Assembly (NCBI GenBank): GCA_949282745.1
Contig: CASDQM010000038.1
Coordinates: 1-64,000 of the forward strand
Source of the DNA: an uncultured Sutterella sp.
GTDB taxonomy: Bacteria > Pseudomonadota > Gammaproteobacteria > Burkholderiales > Burkholderiaceae_F
DNA length: 64,000 nucleotides
Direction: 5' to 3'
This document shows positions 1-8,565 of the stretch, one piece after another (within the stretch, counting starts at the first letter, position 1; the number at the start of each line of letters is the position of its first letter). The notes below the pieces were generated by a model. That model saw only the letters and a list, made by a program, of their open reading frames with translations, searched no databases and was not told the origin of the DNA. The translations under genes were made by a program, and so were the position numbers.

Positions 1-130
1 AGGGTTTTCGGCCCGTTGGAATTGCCATTGGGTGGCCCCCATCGAACTATCGTTGGACGTTCGAACGTCGGATAAGAAGCTGGAGTTTGATGAGGATCGA
101 GAAAGTGCTCTTTCACCCCTTGACACCTGA
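1..130 (+). CDS. Possible 3' end of an upstream gene (unrecognised)
   Basis: A reading frame is open from base 2 and stops with TGA at 128-130. Its tail is charged and ends in SALSPLDT, which could be a normal protein C-terminus, and a purine-rich AAGGA and another short ORF follow at once. I recognise no family. It may equally be a chance open frame in non-coding DNA, since only about 42 codons are visible and other frames here are also open. Confidence 0.2.
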   Translation, partial: GFSARWNCHWVAPIELSLDVRTSDKKLEFDEDRESALSPLDT

Positions 131-148
131 GGACATAAGGACGCTTTT

Positions 149-268
149 ATGTCCCGACGAGGATGGCACCGCACAGCCCCGAAGAGGTACCGATATGGAC
201 CGATCATCCATCTTCCCGAGAAGGTCGCGACGGATGCGGACGGAGTGCTTGAATCGTCTAGGAACTGA
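149..268 (+). CDS. Short ORF or gene remnant, 39 aa, unknown
   Basis: An ATG at 149 is preceded by AAGGA at 137-141, a good ribosome-binding spacing. It opens a 39-codon frame beginning MSRRGWHRTAPKRY and containing YGPIIHLPEKVATDAD, then stops with TGA at 266-268. The composition looks protein-like rather than random, resembling the first part of a larger enzyme that has been truncated, but I cannot name a family. It sits between a possible upstream gene end and the inverted repeat in front of the ATPase gene, so it may be debris of an insertion or deletion. Confidence 0.25.
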   Translation: MSRRGWHRTAPKRYRYGPIIHLPEKVATDADGVLESSRN

Positions 269-307
269 TGGTTGTCGGACAAAGGCGATCGACATAAACC
301 GCCAAAT

Positions 308-356
308 TTCTACACCATTTGTAGCTACAATTCGTGTAGCTACAAATGGTGTAGAA
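308..356. repeat. Perfect 22-bp inverted repeat upstream of ATPase gene
   Basis: The left arm (308-329) and right arm (335-356) are exact reverse complements over 22 bp around a 5-base spacer (ATTCG). Each arm ends in the 10-bp palindrome TGTAGCTACA, so the element is a palindrome of palindromes. No T-run follows it, so it is not a typical terminator. It lies about 68 bp upstream of the ATPase start in AT-rich sequence. Best readings are an operator for a dimeric regulator, possibly autoregulation, or a recombination or extrusion site. Confidence 0.9.
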
Positions 357-423
357 TTGACTATAAAATCATTTTGCCCATTCTTTCTTACAAACGTGCC
401 AAACAACACTGCTGGGAGTACGT

Positions 424-1791
424 ATGCGCTTCTATGGACGAGAAAATGAAACGGAGACGTTGCGGTGGCAGTTGTCGCGTGCAAGGGAAACCCGCGTTGC
501 GCGCATGGTGGTCGTCACCGGCCGCCGGCGTGTCGGAAAGACCACTCTGATCCGCAAAGCCTTTGAAGCGTCCGAAGTCCCGCTCATCTACTGCTATGTG
601 ACAGAAATGAGTGACGAGGTCGCGATGGCGCAATTTCTTGTCGCCCAAGCAACCCAACGCTTGGCACTGCGATACCCGCCAACTCTCTCAAAGCTTGCCG
701 ACGCTATCGAGTGGCTTCTGGAAATCTCGCAAACTCATCCGTTCGTGTTGGTTCTCGATGAGTGTCAACAACTGGATCGGATGACCGGATTTTGGAGCGC
801 GCTGCAGCGCGTTTGGGATTTGGGAAAGGCCGGTTCACAGATGTTGTTGATCATGAGCGGTTCGGTACAAACCGCTCTGGAACGCATTTTCGGCAATCAA
901 AACGAGCCGCTCTTTGGCCGCGCCGACCAAACCCTGGTTCTTCAGCCCTTCACCACAACCCTGCTGAAGCAAATTTTCGAGGATGCCGTTTCGGCGCCGG
1001 GCAATCCTCGTGATCTCCTGCTCTTTTACGGCGTAACGGGCGGGGTGGCGCGCTACGTCGAATTTCTTGTTGATGCGGATGCGGTGACGCAGGAGCGCTT
1101 GTTGGACCTTCTTTTTTCCGATCGAGGATCGCAATTGCAAAAGGAAGGGGATCTTCTCTTGGCCAACGAGTTTCGCCTTTCCGCCCCGCTCTACCGAAGC
1201 ATTCTTCTGCGTCTTGCCGCCGGTCGTTCCAAGCGCACGGAACTGCAGGATGGACAGTCCACCGACATCTCTCCGTACCTGGCGCGTCTTGAGACGCTCT
1301 ACGGTCTCGTGTCTCGTGTTCAGCCCTTTTTGGAACCCTCTGAAAAACGCAAGACACGGTACCGCGTCGCCGACCCCTACATGCGCTTTTGGCTTCGCTT
1401 TTTTTGCGACGACGAAGCGAAGGCTTTGATGGAACTGCAGCAATGGCCGGTGCTGAGGGAGCGCACCGAAGCGGAGCTTTCTTCTTTTCTCGGGCGAACG
1501 CTTGAGGATTGGTTCCGCTGGCAGTTCTTGGAATCCGGCCTTTGGACGCCGGTAGGTTGTTGGTGGGACCGCCGGGGAGAGAATGAAATCGACTTGATTG
1601 CCCTCAATCGCCAGGATCGGCGAATCGTTTTTGCCGAAGTGAAAAGTCAGGCGGAGAAACTCAACGAAGGCAAACTGCGTCGCAAGGCGGAAGCCTTTTT
1701 GGAAGCGCATGGCGAATACCGCGACTGGCAAACGACTTTCCTTGGCCTGACGCCGGACGACATGCTGACTTCGCCCTGGAAGATCGAATAA
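424..1791 (+). CDS. AAA ATPase with C-terminal nuclease-like domain (ATPase_2 / DUF234 type)
   Basis: The 455-aa protein opens with a P-loop domain: Walker A GRRRVGKTTL lies near residue 35 and a Walker B-like VLVLDEC near residue 115. A winged-helix-like middle follows. The C-terminus carries ENEIDLIALN and then IVFAEVK, the D...EVK spacing of a PD-(D/E)xK nuclease fold, as in the DUF234 tail of this family. GGGAG lies just before the ATG at 424. These stand-alone ATPases are widespread, patchily distributed and mostly of unknown function; a link to mobile DNA or conflict systems is often suggested. The gene stands alone beside a large inverted repeat at the edge of an otherwise housekeeping region, which suggests acquisition. 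The family call is firm, the role is not. Confidence 0.85.
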   Translation: MRFYGRENETETLRWQLSRARETRVARMVVVTGRRRVGKTTLIRKAFEASEVPLIYCYVTEMSDEVAMAQFLVAQATQRLALRYPPTLSKLADAIEWLLEISQTHPFVLVLDECQQLDRMTGFWSALQRVWDLGKAGSQMLLIMSGSVQTALERIFGNQNEPLFGRADQTLVLQPFTTTLLKQIFEDAVSAPGNPRDLLLFYGVTGGVARYVEFLVDADAVTQERLLDLLFSDRGSQLQKEGDLLLANEFRLSAPLYRSILLRLAAGRSKRTELQDGQSTDISPYLARLETLYGLVSRVQPFLEPSEKRKTRYRVADPYMRFWLRFFCDDEAKALMELQQWPVLRERTEAELSSFLGRTLEDWFRWQFLESGLWTPVGCWWDRRGENEIDLIALNRQDRRIVFAEVKSQAEKLNEGKLRRKAEAFLEAHGEYRDWQTTFLGLTPDDMLTSPWKIE

Positions 1792-1854
1792 GCGTCTGCG
1801 GGCTTCCGGAGCACAAGTTCGCTTCACGGAACCCCGGAACGATTACAGCAAAAC

Positions 1855-1881
1855 GCCCTCCGAAGGACTTCCTTGGAGGGC
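1855..1881 (-). terminator. Terminator between ATPase gene and fabZ
   Basis: GCCCTCC and GGAGGGC pair around a short partly paired loop. On the minus strand the stem is followed by GTTTTG, suiting the end of the fabZ transcript; on the plus strand the following ATTGTT is weaker. Confidence 0.6.
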
Positions 1882-1959
1882 ATTGTTCTGTCACCCGGAG
1901 GGGCAATTGGATGGGCAATTAGAAAAACACTTTTTTCCATCCCCGCGAATGGCGCGGAA

Positions 1960-2427
1960 TTACTGGACCTTGGCGGGCTTCGGGCGGTAGGCGCACATCA
2001 TCGTGGCGGAGGCGGCGACCTTGCCGTCGACCTTGGCTTCGGCTTCAAAGACGCCGAGACCGAGCTTCTGACGGATGAAGCGGCCTTCGATCACGAGCTG
2101 GTCGCCGGGCTGCACGACGCGCTTGAAGCGGGCGTTGTCGATGCCGGCGAAGTAGAAGAGGCTGTTCTTGCGGTCCACGTCTTCAGGGAGACGGGCAAGA
2201 GCCATGATGGCGCAGGCCTGGGCCATGGCTTCGATGATCAGAACGCCGGGCATCACGGGAACCTGCGGGAAGTGACCCGTGAACTGGGGTTCATTCACCG
2301 TCACGTTCTTGATCACCACGACGCGGTTGAGGTCGTCGGAAAGCTCCACCACCCGGTCGATCAGAAGGAACGGGTAGCGGTGAGGGAGCATGTCCATGAT
2401 GTCGGTGATGTCAAACTTGGTCGTCAT
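1960..2427 (-). CDS. fabZ: 3-hydroxyacyl-[acyl-carrier-protein] dehydratase FabZ
   Basis: FabZ dehydrates beta-hydroxyacyl-ACP in cytosolic fatty-acid elongation and sets the pool available for lipid A. The 155-aa length is normal. LPHRYPFLLIDRV near the N-terminus and the hot-dog active site are present: the catalytic His in GHFP near residue 53 and the Glu in PGVLIIEAMAQ shortly after. In most proteobacteria the gene sits directly between lpxD and lpxA. Here it is separated from lpxD by about 2 kb containing a plus-strand brnQ, and no lpxA follows it, so it appears to have its own promoter and terminator. Confidence 0.97.
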   Translation of the reverse strand: MTTKFDITDIMDMLPHRYPFLLIDRVVELSDDLNRVVVIKNVTVNEPQFTGHFPQVPVMPGVLIIEAMAQACAIMALARLPEDVDRKNSLFYFAGIDNARFKRVVQPGDQLVIEGRFIRQKLGLGVFEAEAKVDGKVAASATMMCAYRPKPAKVQ

Positions 2428-3030
2428 CGTAATGCCGAAAAGAAAATGTGAAATCGTTCAAAAGGCTTCGGGACGACCGATGTTCGTCCCGAAGAGTTCG
2501 GGTGTTAGTGTGCCACGAAACGAAGGGCTTCGTGTGAAAAGTGGCTTCGGACCTACGGATTAGCCTGCGTCCATTTCGCCCCGTCGCCACGGGCGGATCG
2601 CACACGCGGAGATGTGCTCGACATCGACCTCCATGCAAACGCCGACCTCCGAGCGAGCCTTCTCAACGCCGCCCCCGAGCGCACGGAATGCAAAACCACT
2701 CACTCTAAGCAGAACCTCCTAGGCGATTTTGAATATGACGCCATTACGTGGAAGACTCGGCGCGCCGCAAAAAGAGTTTCCAACGTACGGAACGGCCGAG
2801 ACGAACACTTGTTTTCATTTTCCCTTGTTGCCCAGGATGTTATAAAAATTCGCCATTAAAAATTTCTTCTTCAGCGATCTAAGCACTTCATATTAGTAGA
2901 GCAAAATTTCTGCATTTATTCGAAATTTCAGGAAGAACTTTGATGTATACCTGAACACTGAAGCCGGCGCGGGCGCTCCTCGATTCGTTCCGACCGGCAA
3001 GAATGAAATCAAAAACAAAAAGGTGCATCC
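2428..3030. other. 603-bp intergenic region between divergent fabZ and brnQ
   Basis: No credible gene is seen. An 11-bp perfect hairpin at 2466-2494 (CTTCGGGACGA and TCGTCCCGAAG, 7-base loop) lies about 40 bp upstream of fabZ; on the minus strand it is followed by CCTTTTG, so it could be a weak terminator or a leader structure. The right half becomes AT-rich from about 2810 (TTATAAAA near 2840), consistent with a brnQ promoter. The stretch is unusually long for this gene-dense region and could also be the scar of the rearrangement that split lpxD from fabZ. Confidence 0.5.
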
Positions 3031-4365
3031 ATGGCGTCCCCATCTAAAACAAGATTCATCCCCATCGGTCTGATGCTCTTCGCGCTCTTTTTCGGCGCGG
3101 GCAATCTGATTTTCCCCGCCTCCATGGGCCAGGCCTCCGGCACGGAAGTCTGGTGGGCGGTTTTGGGCTTTTGCCTTACCGGCGTCGGACTCCCGCTCCT
3201 TACGCTCGTGGCGGTCGGCTACTCGGGCCTGCCGGGGCTGCAGGAAATCGGCAGCCGCGTGCACCCTTGGTTCGGCGCCTTTTATGCCAACGTCTGCATT
3301 CTCGCCATCGGTCCCTGCTTTGCCGTGCCCCGAACCGGCACCGTTTCCTGGGAAATCGGCATCGCTCCCTTCCTCGATCCCTCGCAGCTCGAAGTCGGCA
3401 TGCCCGTCTTCCTCGCCGTTTTCTTCGTCGTTGCGGGTTGGCTTTCCGCGTCGCCTTCGAAGCTTGTCGACCGCGTGGGCAAAATTTTGACGCCGCTCCT
3501 CGTCCTTTCGCTCGCGATCTTCATCGTGCAGAGCTGCCTTGCTCCGATGGGCGACCCCCAGGCGCCGGCCGCTCCCTACGCAACGCCCTTCATGGCGACG
3601 GTTCAGGGCTTCCTGGACGGCTACAACACGCTTGACGCCATTGCAGCCCTCATCTTCGGCAGTCTCGCCATCGGCGCCGTGCGCGAGGCGGGCTTCACGA
3701 AACAATCCGACATCGCCCGCGAAGTCTTCAAGGCGGCCATGGTCGCCGGCCCCTTGCTCGCGGTCATCTACATCTTCATCGCCAAGGTGGGCGCCGAAAG
3801 CGTGACCGCCATCGGCGTGCAGGATACCGGCGCTCCGATCCTGGCTTTGAGTGCGCAGCTTCTTTTCGGCAGCGGCGGCGCGGTCCTTCTCTCCGTCATG
3901 GTGATTCTCGCCTGCATGACGACCGCGATCGGCCTCATCAGCTGCACGTCGGCGCACTTCTTCAATCTTGCGAAGGGACGCCTCCCCTACAAGGTCTGGG
4001 TCGTCATCTTCTCGGTGATCTCCTACCTCATCGGCCTCTTCGGGTTGAAGACGATCATCGTCTCGACGATTCCCGTGCTGATGTTCCTCTATCCCCTTTG
4101 CGTGGCGCTCGTCATTCTTTCGCTTCTGCACAACAAGATCGGCGGCCGCCGTTGCGTGTGGGCGTGGACGATCGGCTTCACCTTCGTGATGGCGACCTAC
4201 AACGGTCTGCAGACGGCCAAGATCGCCATGGGCGGACTCGAAGCCATCCTGGCGAACTGGGTGCCGCTTCACACCTACGGTCTCGGCTGGATTCCCTTCG
4301 CCCTGGTGGGCTTCGCCATCGGCATGATCCATAAGTCGCTCACGAAGGGCCCGGCGCAGCCCTAA
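3031..4365 (+). CDS. brnQ: Branched-chain amino acid carrier BrnQ (copy 1)
   Basis: This 444-aa inner-membrane carrier of the LIVCS family imports leucine, isoleucine and valine by cation symport. The family start FALFFGAGNLIFP and the following PRTGTVSWEIG segment are clear, with about 12 hydrophobic segments. AAAAGGTG precedes the ATG at 3031. The gene lies on the plus strand between lpxD and fabZ, where most relatives have no gene. A second copy is at 48.3-49.7 kb; the two share family motifs but differ throughout, so they look like old paralogues or independent acquisitions. Confidence 0.95.
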   Translation: MASPSKTRFIPIGLMLFALFFGAGNLIFPASMGQASGTEVWWAVLGFCLTGVGLPLLTLVAVGYSGLPGLQEIGSRVHPWFGAFYANVCILAIGPCFAVPRTGTVSWEIGIAPFLDPSQLEVGMPVFLAVFFVVAGWLSASPSKLVDRVGKILTPLLVLSLAIFIVQSCLAPMGDPQAPAAPYATPFMATVQGFLDGYNTLDAIAALIFGSLAIGAVREAGFTKQSDIAREVFKAAMVAGPLLAVIYIFIAKVGAESVTAIGVQDTGAPILALSAQLLFGSGGAVLLSVMVILACMTTAIGLISCTSAHFFNLAKGRLPYKVWVVIFSVISYLIGLFGLKTIIVSTIPVLMFLYPLCVALVILSLLHNKIGGRRCVWAWTIGFTFVMATYNGLQTAKIAMGGLEAILANWVPLHTYGLGWIPFALVGFAIGMIHKSLTKGPAQP

Positions 4366-4387
4366 CGCGTGACGGACCAAAAGACTT

Positions 4388-4420
4388 GAGGCCGCCCGAT
4401 TGGGCGGCCTCTCTTCGTTT
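4388..4420. terminator. Bidirectional terminator between brnQ and lpxD
   Basis: GAGGCCGCCC and GGGCGGCCTC form a perfect 10-bp stem with a GATT loop. It is followed by a T-containing run on the plus strand and preceded by AAAAG, giving a U-run on the minus strand. It lies between the two convergent genes. Confidence 0.85.
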
Positions 4421-4487
4421 GCGCTCCGGTAACGAGCGCCTTCCGACGGGTGACGGCTCCGACCGTCACGCCTCTGAATTTCCCGAA

Positions 4488-5558
4488 TCAGGCTTTCTCT
4501 TCGAGCGCCTTGACGGCGCGCGCGAGTTCGCGAAGCTGCTTGCGCATTTCGGGGAGACGCGAAATCGAAGCCGCCGTGAGGGCGAAGTTCTTCGGATCGA
4601 GCGCCGGATAGAAGCCCGTCTTCGTCATCGGTTCCTTCCCCCAGCCCGTGATCGCCGTAGCCGGACCCACGTTCGAGCCCGAGGGGATCGTGATGTGGCC
4701 GTTGATCATGGCGGCGCCGCCGATCATGCAGTGGTCGCCCACGGTGGTCGAGCCCGCGATGCCGACGTTGGCGGCCATGACGCAGTGCTTGCCGATCTTG
4801 TCGTTGTGGCCGAGCTGAATGAGGTTGTCGAGCTTCGTGCCGTCGCCCACTTCGGTGTCGGCCAAAGCGCCGCGGTCGATCGTGGTGTTGCTCCCCACTT
4901 CGACGTCGGTGCCGAGCACGACACGGCCCACCTGCGGAATCTTCACCCATTCGCCGAGGAAAGGCGCGAAGCCGAAGCCGTCGGCGCCGACGACGGCGCC
5001 AGGCTGCAGAATCGAGCGGTCGCCCACGACCGTGGCGGGACCCACGTAGGCGCGAGGCTGCAGAATCACGTCTTCACCCACCTGCGCGCCGTAGTCGACG
5101 TAGGCGCCCGACTTCACGACGGTGCGCGCGCCGATGGTCGCGCCCGCCTTCACGACGGCAAAGGCTTCAATGAGGGCGTCGGGGTGAACGTTCGCTTCGG
5201 GCGAAACGTCCGCGCGCGGGTCGATCCCGGTTTCGCCTGAGACGGCCGGGAAGAAGATCTGCGAAGCAAACGCGAAGAAGGCGTAGGGATTGTCGCAATA
5301 GAGCACCGCACGTTCGGGGGCCTTCTCGCCCCAGAGCGCGGCGGCGTCCTTTTCGCGCAGCACCAGGAGCGCCGCCTTCGAGGCCTTCATCGCCTCGGCG
5401 TAGGCGGGGTCCGTGAGGAAGCTGATGTCTCCCTCGCCCGCCGCCTGCGGGGGCATGAAGCGAGAAACTTCAGGGTCGCCGCCCGTCAAATTCATCTTCA
5501 GTCGACCGCCGGAGCGCTCGAGCACCATTTCGACGAGTTTGCTGCTCGGAAATTTCAT
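4488..5558 (-). CDS. lpxD: UDP-3-O-acylglucosamine N-acyltransferase LpxD
   Basis: LpxD transfers the second 3-hydroxyacyl chain, from acyl-ACP to the glucosamine nitrogen, in cytosolic lipid A synthesis. The 356-aa protein has the N-terminal uridine-binding region and then a long left-handed beta-helix of hexapeptide repeats (for example VFPDA-like and ILQPGAVVG turns). The catalytic His lies in [10 protein letters not shown] near residue 245. GGAG precedes the ATG. It is the last gene of the dxr-rseP-bamA-skp-lpxD run; the usual next gene fabZ is displaced. Confidence 0.96.
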   Translation of the reverse strand: MKFPSSKLVEMVLERSGGRLKMNLTGGDPEVSRFMPPQAAGEGDISFLTDPAYAEAMKASKAALLVLREKDAAALWGEKAPERAVLYCDNPYAFFAFASQIFFPAVSGETGIDPRADVSPEANVHPDALIEAFAVVKAGATIGARTVVKSGAYVDYGAQVGEDVILQPRAYVGPATVVGDRSILQPGAVVGADGFGFAPFLGEWVKIPQVGRVVLGTDVEVGSNTTIDRGALADTEVGDGTKLDNLIQLGHNDKIGKHCVMAANVGIAGSTTVGDHCMIGGAAMINGHITIPSGSNVGPATAITGWGKEPMTKTGFYPALDPKNFALTAASISRLPEMRKQLRELARAVKALEEKA

Positions 5559-5580
5559 GTTGTATCTCCCAAAATGCGAA

Positions 5581-5606
5581 GGTCCGCCGTTACTTTCGAG
5601 CGGACC
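5581..5606 (-). other. Intercistronic hairpin, skp-lpxD
   Basis: GGTCCGC and GCGGACC (7 bp) pair around a 12-base loop in the 60-bp gap. No long U-run follows on the minus strand, so partial attenuation or mRNA-end protection is more likely than full termination. Confidence 0.5.
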
Positions 5607-5618
5607 TGCGAGATGCCG

Positions 5619-6173
5619 TTATTTGGTCGTCTTCTTGCCGTCTGCGACGTCCTTGTCGAGGATGTCGATCACGCGCTTCGTCAAATCCACCCGATCGCTC
5701 GCGTAGAAGTATTCGTAGAGCACGAGGTCGAACTTCTCCGCCTTGGCGATGTCCTGAACGACCCGCGCGGCGCGGCTCTGCAGAAGCATCACCTCTTCGT
5801 TGCGGCGCTGATTGAATTCGTCGCGGGCCTCGCGGTTGCGGCGCGTAATGTCGCGTTCCGTCTCGGCCAGGGCGCGGCGTTCGGCGACGCGCTCGGACTC
5901 GGTCATGGAGGGCGCTTCCTTTTCGAAGCGCTCGAGGCGCTGCTTGAAGCGGCGCGTCATGGCCTCGATTTCGTCCTGACGCTGACGCCCTTCGGCGTTC
6001 AGACGGTCGCTTGCGATCTGCGCGACCTTGGCGTCGCGGAGAATCCGCTCGAGGCTCACGACCCCGATCTTGAGGTCGTTCTGCGCGAACGCCCCGGCCG
6101 AGGCCAGAGCGACGGAGGCGGCGACGGCGCCCGTCACCACCGCACGCGTAAGGGAGAATCGAGTCATAGCCAT
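5619..6173 (-). CDS. skp: Periplasmic OmpH/Skp-family chaperone
   Basis: Skp-type proteins hold unfolded outer-membrane proteins in the periplasm before BamA inserts them. The sequence starts with a signal peptide (LTRAVVTGAVAASVALASA with cleavage after AFA). LKIGVVSLERIL follows, then a long charged coiled coil and a C-terminal KFDLVLYEYF segment, the usual OmpH order. ATGs lie at 6173 and 6167 and a GTG at 6179; none has a strong ribosome site, so I chose 6173. The gene sits between bamA and lpxD, as in most proteobacteria. Confidence 0.9.
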   Translation of the reverse strand: MAMTRFSLTRAVVTGAVAASVALASAGAFAQNDLKIGVVSLERILRDAKVAQIASDRLNAEGRQRQDEIEAMTRRFKQRLERFEKEAPSMTESERVAERRALAETERDITRRNREARDEFNQRRNEEVMLLQSRAARVVQDIAKAEKFDLVLYEYFYASDRVDLTKRVIDILDKDVADGKKTTK

Positions 6174-6191
6174 GCTCACGAAAAGAATGAC

Positions 6192-6212
6192 GGGCGGGAG
6201 AGGCTCCCGCCC
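6192..6212 (-). other. Intercistronic hairpin, bamA-skp
   Basis: GGGCGGGAG and CTCCCGCCC form a perfect 9-bp stem with a 3-base loop immediately after the bamA stop. On the minus strand a mixed GTCATTCTTTT follows, so it may act as a partial attenuator before skp. Confidence 0.55.
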
Positions 6213-6218
6213 GAACGA

Positions 6219-8531
6219 TCAGAAGCCCGTGCCGATCTGGAACTGGAAGCGCTGAATGTCGTCGCCTTCCTTGTCGTTCAACGGCGCGGCAATCGAGAAC
6301 TTCAAGGGCCCCAAGGGCGAAATCCACGCGATGCCGATACCCGTCGAATAACGGAGGTCGGAGAGACTCATGTCGGCGCGGCGGTACTTGCCGTACTGCC
6401 CCGGCACGCCTTCGTAACCCCAGACCGAACCGAAGTCGAGGAAGCCGAAGATACGAAGCGTACGGTCGCCGCCCGGAAGCGGAGCGAGGAGTTCGAGAGA
6501 GCCCGTCCACTTGCGGTCGCCGCCCAAGTTGTCGCCGTTCGTATCCTGCGGCCCGAGGGAGCCCGATTCGAAGCCGCGCACCGAGCCGATGCCGCCCGCG
6601 TAGTAGTTCTTGAAGAACGGGAACATCGTGGTGCTGCCGTAGGTGTCGCCCCAACCGAATTCGGTGTTGAAGGCGAGGGTCCACGTCTTGGAGAGCGGCA
6701 GGAAGTGCTGATACTGATACGTGAACTTGTAGTATTCGATGTCGAGGCCCGGCAGAGCGAATTCACCGTTCAAGCGCTGATAGACGCCGCGCGTCGGAGC
6801 GAGCGAGTTGTCGCGCGAGTCGCGCGACCAACCGAGAGTCAGCGCAAAGGAGAGCGGATCCTTGCCGAATTCGTCGCGGTAGGTCTGATAGCGCTGCGGC
6901 GAGTTGGCGTTCGTCATCACCTTCGTGCGTTCGATGCGGCCGCCCAAGAACACGCGGTCCGTTTCGGTGAACGGAATACCCCAGGCGATGCCCGCGCCGG
7001 TCGTTTCGTATTCGACGTCGGCAACGTCGAGTTCTTCCAGGTCGACGCGGCGGGTATAGAGGTCGTAGGAGCGCGAGAGGCCTTCCGGCGTGATGTACGG
7101 TTCGACGACCGACAAAGCGTAGGTACGCTGCGACTTCGAAGTGTTCACGTCGACCGAGATCGAGTTCCCGGTACCGAAGACGTTGTTCTGCGCGAAGCCC
7201 GCCGAAAGAATGATGCCTTCGGAGGTGGAGTAGCCCGCACCGAGAGAGATCGAGCCCGTCGGACGTTCCTTCACCTTGATGTCGAGGTCCACCTGGTCGC
7301 GCGTGCCCGGAACCGGCACCGGATCGGCCGTCACCGAGTCGAAGTAGCCGAGTCGGTCGATGCGGTCGCGCGAGAGCTTCACCTTGTCGCTGTCGAACCA
7401 GGCCGATTCGTACTGACGGACTTCACGGCGGATCACTTCGTCCTTCGTGCGGCTGTTGCCGGTGATGTTCACGCGGCGCACGTAGGCGCGGCGGCCCGGG
7501 TCGACGGTGTAGACGATGTCCACCGTGCGGGCGTCGCGGTCGGAAACGGGGTTGGCGTTCGCCGTCGCGAAGGCGTAGCCCAAGGTCGAGAGCTTGTCCT
7601 GAATGGCCGTCGAGACGTTCTTCACCTCTTCGGCGTTGTAGAGCGTTCCCTTCTGCAGCGTCACGAGCTTCTGGAGCTCTTCATCGATCCCGAGAAGGTC
7701 GCCCGTGAGGCGCACGTCGTTGATCGTGTACTGCTCGCCTTCCGTCATGTTGATCGCGACGTAGACGTCGGACTTGTTCGGGGCGATCGAGACCTGCACC
7801 GAGTCGATGCGGAAGTCGAGGTAGCCCTGGTTCAGGTAGAAGGAGCGGATCGATTCCATGTCCGCCGCGAGCTTTTCACGCGAGTAGAGGTCGCGCTTCG
7901 TGTACCACGAAATCCAGTTGGGGGTGCCCAACTGCATGAGGTCGAGCAGTTCCTCGGTTTCGAAGGTTTCGTTGCCGACCATGCGGATTTCGGCGATCGA
8001 GGAAGCCTTCCCTTCGTCGACGTTGATCGTGATGCGAACGCGGTTGCGCTCGAGCGGCGTCACGGTCGTCTTGATGTCGACGCCGTAGTAGCCCTGCGCG
8101 AGGTACTGACGGCGCAGTTCCTGGTCGGCGCGGTCGAGCGTCGCCTGGTCGAAGATGCGGCCTTCGGCCATGCCGACGTCGCGCAGACTCGTTTCCACGG
8201 CTTCGCTGTCGAAGGCCTTGATCCCGTGCGTTTCAATCGCGGCCACGGCCGGACGTTCGACGATGCGCACGACGAGGACGTCGCCGTCCTGCGCGAGCGA
8301 GACGTCGCGGAAAAGACCCGAGGAATAAAGCGAATGGATCGCGCGCGTGCCCTTTTCAGTCGTGAACTCGTCGCCTACGCGAAAGGGAAGGTGCGAGAAC
8401 ACGGTGCCCGGCTCGGTTCGCACCACGCCTTCGACGCGGATGTCCGAGATCGTGAAGGCCGAAGCGGTGCCCGCCAGGGCGAGGGCCGCGAAAAACGCGG
8501 TACTGAACTTGGTGAGTTTTGTAATCGTCAC
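6219..8531 (-). CDS. bamA: Outer-membrane protein assembly factor BamA
   Basis: BamA is the core of the BAM complex that folds and inserts beta-barrel proteins into the outer membrane. This 770-aa protein has a signal peptide ending near TASA and then about 400 residues of POTRA repeats (first repeat FTISDIRVEGVVRTEPG). The C-terminal 16-strand barrel includes the VRGF motif (IGSVRGFESGSLG) and ends in a terminal Phe. The start is GTG at 8531, with GAGAG upstream. It lies between rseP and skp, with two strong hairpins in the rseP-bamA gap. Confidence 0.97.
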   Translation of the reverse strand: MTITKLTKFSTAFFAALALAGTASAFTISDIRVEGVVRTEPGTVFSHLPFRVGDEFTTEKGTRAIHSLYSSGLFRDVSLAQDGDVLVVRIVERPAVAAIETHGIKAFDSEAVETSLRDVGMAEGRIFDQATLDRADQELRRQYLAQGYYGVDIKTTVTPLERNRVRITINVDEGKASSIAEIRMVGNETFETEELLDLMQLGTPNWISWYTKRDLYSREKLAADMESIRSFYLNQGYLDFRIDSVQVSIAPNKSDVYVAINMTEGEQYTINDVRLTGDLLGIDEELQKLVTLQKGTLYNAEEVKNVSTAIQDKLSTLGYAFATANANPVSDRDARTVDIVYTVDPGRRAYVRRVNITGNSRTKDEVIRREVRQYESAWFDSDKVKLSRDRIDRLGYFDSVTADPVPVPGTRDQVDLDIKVKERPTGSISLGAGYSTSEGIILSAGFAQNNVFGTGNSISVDVNTSKSQRTYALSVVEPYITPEGLSRSYDLYTRRVDLEELDVADVEYETTGAGIAWGIPFTETDRVFLGGRIERTKVMTNANSPQRYQTYRDEFGKDPLSFALTLGWSRDSRDNSLAPTRGVYQRLNGEFALPGLDIEYYKFTYQYQHFLPLSKTWTLAFNTEFGWGDTYGSTTMFPFFKNYYAGGIGSVRGFESGSLGPQDTNGDNLGGDRKWTGSLELLAPLPGGDRTLRIFGFLDFGSVWGYEGVPGQYGKYRRADMSLSDLRYSTGIGIAWISPLGPLKFSIAAPLNDKEGDDIQRFQFQIGTGF

Positions 8532-8565
8532 GACGAAAACTCTCTGAGATGATTGTCACGGCAAA

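Noticed and set aside
4388-4411. The GC palindrome as a regulatory operator
   Set aside because: Its position between convergent genes and flanking A/T runs make it an ordinary shared terminator.
2893-4950. Long minus-strand frame opposite brnQ
   Set aside because: It is an antisense open frame typical of high-GC DNA, with Arg/Asp/His-rich composition and no family features.
5574-8552. A 992-aa plus-strand frame opposite skp and bamA
   Set aside because: It mirrors the codons of bamA and skp and has the repetitive Val/Arg/Ala composition of an antisense shadow.
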